From assembly GCF_001746295.1 (NCBI RefSeq), contig NZ_MJAH01000022.1, positions 1-64,000 on the forward strand: DNA of 64,000 nt. Reading direction: 5' to 3'. The translations under genes were made by a program, and so were the position numbers. Shown in pieces: positions 58,241 to 64,000 of this stretch; the stretch's first letter is position 1, and every line of letters begins with the position of its first letter. The notes under the pieces were generated by a model. The model was not told the origin of the DNA and searched no databases. It saw only the letters and a list, made by a program, of their open reading frames with translations. Source of the DNA: Streptomyces sp. LUP47B. Its GTDB lineage: Bacteria > Actinomycetota > Actinomycetes > Streptomycetales > Streptomycetaceae.

Positions 58241-59080
58241 GTGACCACGACCGAAGCCGCCGTCACGGTCGCCCCGGCCAGGGACACGCCCCAGGTCCGC
58301 AGGCGTCGCAGGCTCTCCCCCGGCAGGCGGCTGCCCGCCGCCCGGCTCGCCGGACCGGTTCTCCTCCTCGCCCTGTGGGCCGCCGCCTCCGCCGCCGGAC
58401 AGCTCGACCCGGCCGCGATCCCGGCACCCTGGACGGTAGTGAAAACAGGCGCCCATCTGTGGACCGACGGGACCCTGCCCACCGACATCCTGACCTCGCT
58501 CCAGCGGGCCGCGACCGGCTTCGTGATCGGGCTCGTCGCCGGGGTCGTGCTGGCCCTGGCCTCCGGTCTCAGCCGGACCGGCGAGGCGCTGATCGACGGG
58601 ACGGTCAACCTCAACCGGGCGATCCCTACTCTCGGTCTGATCCCGCTGTTCATCCTCTGGCTGGGCATCGGCGAGACCTTCAAGGTCGCGATCATCGCGA
58701 TCGTCGTCTACATCCCGATCTATCTGAACACCCATGCCGCGCTGTCCGGCATCGACCACCGCTTCGTCGAACTCGCCGAGGTGCAGGGGCTGTCGAGGTT
58801 CGCCTTCGTGCGGCAGATCGTCGTCCCCGGCGCGCTGCCCGGATTCTTCGTGGGTCTGCGGCTCGGCGTCACCGGCTCCTGGCTGGGCCTGGTCGTCCTG
58901 GAGCAGATCAACGCCACGAGCGGACTCGGCTACATGATGTTCCAGGCCCAGAACTACGGCCAGAGCGATGTGATCCTCGTCGGTCTCGTCGTCTACGGCG
59001 TCTTCGGCCTGGTCTCCGACAGCGCGGTCCGTCTCGTCGAACGGAGGGTGCTGTCATGGCGACGCACACTGAGCAGCTGA
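58241..59080 (+). CDS. ssuC: Sulfonate-type ABC transporter permease
   Basis: A 279-residue BPD_transp_1 permease. Hydrophobic segments run from LAGPVLLLALWAAASAAG to LVGLVVYGVFGLVSDSAV; the EAA-loop region is ELAEVQGLSRFAFVRQIVVPGALPGFFVGLRL, typical of SsuC/TauC/NrtB. The GTG at 58241 is preferred (GGAGG 8 nt upstream); a GTG at 58232 overlaps the ssuA stop (GTGA) and is also possible. The end overlaps the ATPase gene by 25 bp, showing tight coupling. Confidence 0.87.
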   Translation: MTTTEAAVTVAPARDTPQVRRRRRLSPGRRLPAARLAGPVLLLALWAAASAAGQLDPAAIPAPWTVVKTGAHLWTDGTLPTDILTSLQRAATGFVIGLVAGVVLALASGLSRTGEALIDGTVNLNRAIPTLGLIPLFILWLGIGETFKVAIIAIVVYIPIYLNTHAALSGIDHRFVELAEVQGLSRFAFVRQIVVPGALPGFFVGLRLGVTGSWLGLVVLEQINATSGLGYMMFQAQNYGQSDVILVGLVVYGVFGLVSDSAVRLVERRVLSWRRTLSS

Positions 59081-59781
59081 CCCGGGTCGCCGTCCAACTC
59101 CGGGGCCTGACACGGTCGTTCGACGGACGTACGGTCCTGGACGGCATAGACCTCGACATCCCGGCCGGACAGTTCGTCGCCCTGCTCGGGCACAGCGGCT
59201 CCGGCAAGAGCACGCTGCTGCGGGCGGTGGCGGGGCTGGACCACGAGGTCGTGGGAAGCGGCCGGCTCACGGCTCCCGAACGGGTGTCCGTGGTCTTCCA
59301 GGACTCACGGCTGCTGCCCTGGCGGCGGGTGCTGGACAACGTCCTGCTGGGCACGGACGGCGAGGAGAGAGGCCGGGAGGCACTCGCCGAGGTGGGTCTC
59401 GAAGGCCGCGAACGCGCCTGGCCCAACGAGCTCTCCGGCGGCGAGGCCCAGCGCGCCGCTCTCGCCCGCTCCCTGGTCCGCGAGCCCGAACTCCTGCTGG
59501 CCGACGAGCCGTTCGGAGCCCTCGACGCGCTGACGCGCATCAAGATGCACGCGTTGCTGCGGGAGCTGTGGAAGCGCCACCAGCCGTCCGTCCTCCTCGT
59601 CACCCACGACGTGGACGAGGCGATCGTGCTCGCCGACCGGGTGCTCGTACTCGAAGAGGGCCGCATCGGCCTCGACCTGACCATCGACCGCCCGCACCCG
59701 CGTTCGTACCGGGACCCCCTGCTGGGCGAGTACCGGGAGCGGCTGCTGGCCGCGCTCGGTGTGACGGAGGACCACGCATGA
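59056..59781 (+). CDS. ssuB: Sulfonate-type ABC transporter ATP-binding protein
   Basis: A 241-residue ATPase. Walker A GHSGSGKST at 45-53, Q-loop VVFQDSRLLPWRRV (about 80-93), signature ELSGGEAQRAALARSL (about 125-140), Walker B LLLADEPFGALDALT and the H-switch LLVTHDVDEA. The short FQDSRLLPW Q-loop is characteristic of the SsuB/TauB/NrtD group. GGAGG precedes ATG 59056, inside the permease gene; its stop overlaps the monooxygenase start (ATGA). Confidence 0.9.
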   Translation: MATHTEQLTRVAVQLRGLTRSFDGRTVLDGIDLDIPAGQFVALLGHSGSGKSTLLRAVAGLDHEVVGSGRLTAPERVSVVFQDSRLLPWRRVLDNVLLGTDGEERGREALAEVGLEGRERAWPNELSGGEAQRAALARSLVREPELLLADEPFGALDALTRIKMHALLRELWKRHQPSVLLVTHDVDEAIVLADRVLVLEEGRIGLDLTIDRPHPRSYRDPLLGEYRERLLAALGVTEDHA

Positions 59782-61115
59782 CCACCGGACAGCTCCACCT
59801 CAACGCGTTCCTGATGAACACCGGCCACCACGAGGCCTCCTGGCGCCTCCCCGAGAGCGACCCGTTCGCGCACGTCTCGCTCGACCACTTCGTCCGCCTG
59901 GCCCGGATCGCCGAGCGCGGCACCTTCGACTCGCTCTTCCTGGCCGACGGGCCGCAGTTGTGGAGCAGCCTCGCCCAGCGGCCCGCAGGTGCGCTGGAGC
60001 CGCTCACCCTGCTGACCGCGCTGGCGACGGCCACCGAGCACATCGGGCTGATCGCCACCGCCTCGACCTCCTACAACTCCCCCTACAACCTGGCCCGGAA
60101 GTTCGCCTCGCTGGACATCATCAGCGGCGGCCGGGCGGGCTGGAACATCGTCACCACCGCGGGCAAGGAGGCCGCCCGCAACTTCGGTCTGGAGCACGAG
60201 CCCGCGCACGCGGACCGGTACGCCCGGGCCGGCGAGTTCCTCGACGTGGCCCTCAAGCTCTGGGACAGCTGGGAGGACGACGCGATCACCGGCGACAAGG
60301 CCGCCGGCGTCTGGGGCGACGACACGAAGATCCATCCGCCCCGGCACCAGGGGACGTACTTCAGCGTCGAGGGCGCGCTCAACGTGCCCCGCACTCCCCA
60401 GGGTTACCCCCTGCTCGTGCAGGCGGGCTCCAGCGAGGACGGCAAGGCGTTCGCGTCCCGGTACGCGGAGGCGGTGTTCACCGCCCAGCAGACCATCGAG
60501 GACGCCCGGGACTTCTACGCCGACCTCAAGTCCCGTACCGCCGCGGCCGGCCGGGACCCCGACCACATCAAGGTGCTCCCCGGCATCGTCCCCGTCATCG
60601 GCGCCACGGAGGCCGAGGCGCTCGCGAAGGAGCGGGAGCTGGAGGACCACATCGTGCACCACCACGGCGTGGCCAACCTGGAGCGGCTGCTGCAACTCCC
60701 CCTCGGGACTTTGGAGTTGGACCGACCGCTCCCTTCCGACCTGCCTCCCGAGTCCGCCGTGGAGGGCGCCAAGAGCCGCTACACGCTCGTCGTGGAGCTG
60801 GCCCGGCGCGACCGTCTCACCGTGCGGCAGCTGATCGGGCGGCTCGGCGGCGGACGCGGCCATCTCACCTTCGCGGGTACGCCCGAGCAGGTCGCCGACG
60901 CCATCGAGACCTGGTTCACGCAGGGCGCCGCCGACGGCTTCAACATCATGCCCCCCGTCCTGCCGTCCGGCCTGGAAGCGTTCGTCGACCACGTCGTCCC
61001 GATCCTGCGCACCCGCGGCCTGCTCCGCACTGAGTACGGGCCGCGGCAGACCCTGCGGCAGCGCTACGGCCTCCCGCGCCCCGCGAACCAGTACGCCCAG
61101 CCCGTCCACGCCTAG
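59778..61115 (+). CDS. LLM-class FMN-dependent monooxygenase, NtaA/SnaA/DszA type
   Basis: A 445-residue luciferase-like monooxygenase. LNAFLMNTGHHEASWRLPES near the N-terminus and FASLDIISGGRAGWNIVTT (about 111-130), then HADRYARAGEFLDVALKLWDSWEDDA, are signatures of the NtaA/SnaA/DszA family, which includes enzymes for desulfurisation and for cleavage of chelators. It needs FMNH2 from a separate reductase, not encoded in this operon. Coupled to the ATPase gene by a 4-nt overlap. In this context it most likely oxidises an organosulfur substrate imported by the transporter. Confidence 0.85.
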   Translation: MTTGQLHLNAFLMNTGHHEASWRLPESDPFAHVSLDHFVRLARIAERGTFDSLFLADGPQLWSSLAQRPAGALEPLTLLTALATATEHIGLIATASTSYNSPYNLARKFASLDIISGGRAGWNIVTTAGKEAARNFGLEHEPAHADRYARAGEFLDVALKLWDSWEDDAITGDKAAGVWGDDTKIHPPRHQGTYFSVEGALNVPRTPQGYPLLVQAGSSEDGKAFASRYAEAVFTAQQTIEDARDFYADLKSRTAAAGRDPDHIKVLPGIVPVIGATEAEALAKERELEDHIVHHHGVANLERLLQLPLGTLELDRPLPSDLPPESAVEGAKSRYTLVVELARRDRLTVRQLIGRLGGGRGHLTFAGTPEQVADAIETWFTQGAADGFNIMPPVLPSGLEAFVDHVVPILRTRGLLRTEYGPRQTLRQRYGLPRPANQYAQPVHA

Positions 61116-61140
61116 AGTCCACGCCCAGAAAGGACCCTCC

Positions 61141-62037
61141 ATGTCCGGTATCGAGATCCGCAAGGTCACCGCCCGCATCGGCGCCCATGTCTCCGGCGTC
61201 GACATCTCCAGGCCGCTCGACGAGGAGGCGGCCACCGCCCTCCGGGACGCCCTCAACGTCCACAAGGCGCTGGTCTTCAGTGACGTGAACCTCGACGACG
61301 GGGGCCAGCAGGCCTTCGCCCGGCACTTCGGCGAGCTCACCACCGCCCATCCGACCGTGCCCGCCGTGGACGGCGCCCCGAACGTCCTGCCCGTCGACAG
61401 CGAGGGAGGGCGCGCCGCCAACAACTGGCACACCGACGTCACGTTCGTCCTCAATCCGCCGCAGGCCAGCACCCTGCGCAGCCTGACGATCCCGCCGTAC
61501 GGCGGCGAGACGCTGATCGCCAACTCGGCCGCCGCGTACCGGAATCTGCCGGAGCCGCTGCGCCGGCTGGCCGACGGTCTGTGGGCCGAGCACACCAACG
61601 ACTACGACTACGCCGTACCGGAGGAGGCGCTGGACGAGGAACAGGCCGCCCGGCGTGCCCAGTTCACCTCGATCAAGTTCCGCACGGCCCATCCGGTGGT
61701 CCGGGTGCACCCGCTGACCGGTGAACGCGGTCTGTTCATCGGCGGGTTCGCGCAGCGGATCGTGGGTCTGTCGGTGGGTGAGTCCCGCAAGGTCCTCGAC
61801 CTGCTCCAGGCGTATGTGACCCGGCCGGAGAACCTGTTGCGGCACCGCTGGTCGGAGAACCAGCTCGTGCTCTTCGACAACCGCATCACCCAGCACTACG
61901 CCGTCGACAACTACGACGGTCTGCCGCGCCGGCTGCACCGGGTGACCGTCGCCGGGGACGTGCCGGTGGGCATCGAGGGCAAGGAGAGCTACTCGATCGA
62001 GGGCGACGCATCGCACTACTCGGCCGTAGCGGCGTAG
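61141..62037 (+). CDS. TauD/TfdA family alpha-ketoglutarate-dependent dioxygenase
   Basis: A 298-residue Fe(II)/2-oxoglutarate dioxygenase. Metal ligands: His97 and Asp99 (NNWHTDVTFV) and a distal His near 266 (RRLHRVTVAGD); the Arg for 2-oxoglutarate follows. Homologues oxidise taurine, alkyl sulfates (AtsK) or related compounds to release sulfite or sulfate. IGAHVSGVDISRPL near the N-terminus is the standard start. AAAGGACC upstream of ATG 61141. It completes the sulfur-scavenging set with the transporter and the monooxygenase. A terminator follows at 62048-62086. Confidence 0.88.
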   Translation: MSGIEIRKVTARIGAHVSGVDISRPLDEEAATALRDALNVHKALVFSDVNLDDGGQQAFARHFGELTTAHPTVPAVDGAPNVLPVDSEGGRAANNWHTDVTFVLNPPQASTLRSLTIPPYGGETLIANSAAAYRNLPEPLRRLADGLWAEHTNDYDYAVPEEALDEEQAARRAQFTSIKFRTAHPVVRVHPLTGERGLFIGGFAQRIVGLSVGESRKVLDLLQAYVTRPENLLRHRWSENQLVLFDNRITQHYAVDNYDGLPRRLHRVTVAGDVPVGIEGKESYSIEGDASHYSAVAA

Positions 62038-62047
62038 TCACAGAGAC

Positions 62048-62086
62048 GGGAGGCCCCCGAGAGGACGTGACTCGCGGGGGCTTCCC
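62048..62086. terminator. Terminator of the sulfur operon
   Basis: GGGAGGCCCCCG (62048-62059) pairs with CGGGGGCTTCCC (62075-62086), one G/T wobble, 11 bp after the TauD-like stop and before the convergent methyltransferase gene. Confidence 0.75.
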
Positions 62087-62104
62087 ATGTGACCCGTCGG
62101 CTTC

Positions 62105-62881
62105 TCAGGCCTTTCGTCCCACACCCCCGTGCTGGCCGATCGGGGCGGGGGACGTGTCGCCGTCCGGGCGCCACAGCGGGACCGACACCACGCCCGGGTC
62201 CACCAGCTCCAGGCCCTCGAAGAACGCCTCGATCTTGTCGACCGGACGCAGGAGGTAGGGCACCGCGCCGGTCTCGTTGTAGGCGTCCTGGGCCTGCTCG
62301 TAGTCCGGGTCGGTGCCGCGGGAGCCGTCGTTGACGCACAGGTAGCTGCCCGAGGGCAGGCCCGCCACCAGCCGGCGGACCAGGTCGCGGGCCAGGTCGT
62401 AGTCGGTGACATGGCCGAGGATGCCGCTGAGGATCAGGGCTGTCGGACGGGTGAGGTCCAGGGTCCGGGAGGCCGCCTCCAGGATCTTCTCCGGCTCGTA
62501 GAGCGTCAGGTCCTCGTACGCCGTCTCGCCCTCCGCCGTGGAGGTGAGCAGGGCACGGGCGTGGGCGAGGACCAGCGGGTCGTTGTCCACGTAGACGATC
62601 TTCGATTCGGGGGCGAGACGCTGGGCGACCTCGTGGGTGTTGTCGACCGTGGGCAGCCCGGTGCCGACGTCCAGGAACTGGCGGACGCCCGCCTCCTCGA
62701 CCAGGTACCGGATGCTGCGGCCGAGAAAGGCGCGGCTGCTCCGGGCGATCGTGACGATGCCGGGGAAGACGGCCGTGTAGGCGTCGCCGGCCGCCTCGTC
62801 GACGGGGTAGTTGTCCTTGCCGCCGAGCCAGTAGTTCCAGATCCGGGCCGAATGCGGCACCGAGGTGTCGATCTCCATCAT
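62105..62881 (-). CDS. SAM-dependent methyltransferase, Methyltransf_19 (DUF574) type
   Basis: A 258-residue class I methyltransferase. HSARIWNYWLGGKDNYPVDE at the N-terminus is the hallmark of this actinobacterial family; the SAM-binding motif I is FLDVGTGLPT (about 68-77), and VYVDNDPLVLAHARALL is motif II/III. Streptomycetes have many paralogues, mostly of unknown substrate. It is the middle gene of a minus-strand group but has 100+ bp separations without visible coupling to the sulfur operon. Confidence 0.85.
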   Translation of the reverse strand: MMEIDTSVPHSARIWNYWLGGKDNYPVDEAAGDAYTAVFPGIVTIARSSRAFLGRSIRYLVEEAGVRQFLDVGTGLPTVDNTHEVAQRLAPESKIVYVDNDPLVLAHARALLTSTAEGETAYEDLTLYEPEKILEAASRTLDLTRPTALILSGILGHVTDYDLARDLVRRLVAGLPSGSYLCVNDGSRGTDPDYEQAQDAYNETGAVPYLLRPVDKIEAFFEGLELVDPGVVSVPLWRPDGDTSPAPIGQHGGVGRKA

Positions 62882-62893
62882 GGACCCATCGTG

Positions 62894-63517
62894 CTACGAC
62901 CTGTCCGGCTCGCACGGCACATTGAGGGAGAGAAGTGCGGCGGATCCGTGGTTGTCGAGGCGGAGTTCGGTGATCGCCGCGTTCCGCAACCGCGGGAACA
63001 CTCTGCGGTACTCCCCGAGCGGGATCGACAGCAGCGTGCACAGCACCAGCCGCAGCAGGGTGTTGTGGGCGACGACCAGGACGCGCTCGTCGGGATGGGC
63101 GGCGGCGATGCCGCGCAGGGCGCCGGCGCCACGGGCGGCGGCTTCGAGCGGGTCCTCAGCGCCGGGGAAGGGGTACGTCACCGGATCCGCCCGGAACGCC
63201 TCGGCCGCGTCGGGGACCTCGGCGGCGAACTCCGCGAGGGTACGGCCCTCCACCACCCCGAAGTCGCACTCCCTGAGGGCGGGTTCGCGGTGCGGGGTGA
63301 CGCCGAGGGCACGACAGGCGGGGTCGGCGGTGGCGATCGCCCGCGAGAGGGGGGACGTCCAGATCGCGTCGGGACGGTGTACGGCGGCCCACCGGCCGAG
63401 TGCCTCCGCCTGGGCGCGGCCCTCGTCGGTGAGCCCGATGTCGCTCACCCCCGCGTAACGGTTCTCGGCGTGCCAGATGGTCTGTCCGTGCCGGGCCAGC
63501 AGCAGGGTCGTGCTCAT
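62894..63517 (-). CDS. Histidine phosphatase family protein
   Basis: A 207-residue phosphoglycerate mutase-like phosphatase. The catalytic R-H-G is at residues 9-11 (LLLARHGQTIWHAENRYAG), the second conserved His lies in VLVVAHNTLLRLVL, and a C-D-F-G-V-V-E-G motif with the acid residue is around 93-100. Substrate unknown. The ATG at 63517 gives the family start (MSTTLLLARHGQT); a longer in-frame form to 63553 is possible. It is 12 bp from the methyltransferase gene, so they may be one transcription unit. Confidence 0.85.
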   Translation of the reverse strand: MSTTLLLARHGQTIWHAENRYAGVSDIGLTDEGRAQAEALGRWAAVHRPDAIWTSPLSRAIATADPACRALGVTPHREPALRECDFGVVEGRTLAEFAAEVPDAAEAFRADPVTYPFPGAEDPLEAAARGAGALRGIAAAHPDERVLVVAHNTLLRLVLCTLLSIPLGEYRRVFPRLRNAAITELRLDNHGSAALLSLNVPCEPDRS

Positions 63518-63565
63518 GTGGGTGCGGTCTCCAGGTTCTCTGCGGTCGGTCACGGTCGTTCGTCG

Positions 63566-64000
63566 TCAGGATGCTGTGCTGTCCTGGTCGAGCCGGGCGC
63601 GCGCATGGGCCGCCACCTGCGCCGAAAGCCAGCCGCGCGCGGTGAGTTCGCCGACGAGACGGGCGTACGGGTCGGCGAAGAGGGCCGTGCGGCCGGGGCG
63701 CGGGCGCACGACCGTGCGGATGCGGACCATGTGCTCGGCGGCCTCCGCCAGCGGGGTCCCGGTGGCGCCGTGCAGCGCCAACGCGGCCATTCCCAGGGCC
63801 GGTTCGGTCTGTTCGGGTACCCGGGCCGGGCGGCCGAGGATGTCGGCGCGGAGCTGGTTCCAGTACGGGCTGCGGGCCGCGCCGCCGGTGAAGGTGAGGG
63901 GGCCGTCCAGCGGGGCGCCCAGGTGGTGCAGGTAGTCCAGGCACAGACGTTCCGCGAACCCGACGCCCTGGAGGATCCCGGCCCAGCGGTCGGCGTCGTC
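63566..64000 (-). CDS. FGGY-family carbohydrate kinase, C-terminal part (partial)
   Basis: The last 144 codons of a gene continuing beyond the right edge. The segment AGILQGVGFAERLCLDYLH and PLTFTGGAARSPYWNQLRADILG hold the FGGY C-terminal ATPase motif (T-G-G-A-A-R-S), then VPEQTEPALGMAALALHGATG. This is typical of gluconokinase/xylulokinase-like sugar kinases. The sugar-binding N-terminus is not visible, so the substrate is unknown. Its stop (63566-63568) lies about 50 bp upstream of the histidine phosphatase start. Confidence 0.85.
   Translation of the reverse strand, partial: DDADRWAGILQGVGFAERLCLDYLHHLGAPLDGPLTFTGGAARSPYWNQLRADILGRPARVPEQTEPALGMAALALHGATGTPLAEAAEHMVRIRTVVRPRPGRTALFADPYARLVGELTARGWLSAQVAAHARARLDQDSTAS

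Noticed and set aside
58908..61598. An 896-codon minus-strand open frame
   Set aside because: Antisense to ssuB, the flavin monooxygenase and the TauD-like gene; no family features.

Overview
The window is very GC-rich with dense, strongly third-position-biased genes, many GTG starts and actinobacterial gene families. Nearly every protein looks like one from Streptomyces. Two long core blocks (rne, radical SAM pair, rodA-pbp2-mreDCB-ndk-folC-valS, then clpX-clpP2-clpP1-tig) have the order I know from Streptomyces chromosomes, so this is chromosomal core of a Streptomyces species carrying one integrated conjugative element.

Layout. 1-3172 (minus): the start of the ribonuclease E/G gene, a TIGR03936-type protein, a repeat-built membrane protein and a GNAT acetyltransferase. 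3264-7381: a small accessory patch with a TerD protein, a tiny secreted two-cysteine peptide, a LysR regulator divergent from two NAD(P)-binding oxidoreductases, and a decayed oxidoreductase fragment. 7467-22898 (minus): TIGR03960 radical SAM protein, CYTH-CHAD protein, the rod-shape/spore-wall cluster rodA-pbp2-mreD-mreC-mreB, ndk, DUF4233, folC and valS. 23035-28576: a Pro/Gln-rich membrane protein, then clpX, clpP2, clpP1 and tig, followed by tRNA-Pro(TGG).

29629-40881: an intact tRNA-Gly(TCC) whose 3' half and downstream hairpin are duplicated as 91-bp direct repeats. These bound an 11.1-kb actinomycete integrative and conjugative element (AICE, pSAM2 type): integrase, Xis, RepSA, a run of small spread/transfer genes, an FtsK-like TraSA, a divergent monooxygenase-XRE pair with a CTGCGA operator cluster, a 1-kb non-coding region containing two striking inverted repeats, and an FUSC-family membrane protein as cargo.

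41196-50332: core and semi-core genes (small membrane protein, acyltransferase 3, HD hydrolase, SpoIIE phosphatase, Eis-like GNAT, Nei glycosylase, RpiB, amino-acid permease) and an IS200/IS605-type tnpB split by a short palindromic insertion. 50581-55368: a large transmembrane Ser/Thr kinase with degenerate repeats, an LPKTG surface protein and BioY. 55639-62037: a sulfonate/organosulfur operon in which two very short Cys-containing ORFs, both placed like attenuator leader peptides, precede the ROK regulator and the SsuA-like lipoprotein; permease, ATPase, flavin monooxygenase and TauD-like dioxygenase follow. 62105-64000 (minus): a SAM methyltransferase, a histidine phosphatase and the C-terminal end of an FGGY kinase.

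Most noteworthy: the paired short leader ORFs of the sulfur operon, the inverted repeats and operator cluster inside the AICE, the palindrome-split TnpB, and the repeat-rich kinase.
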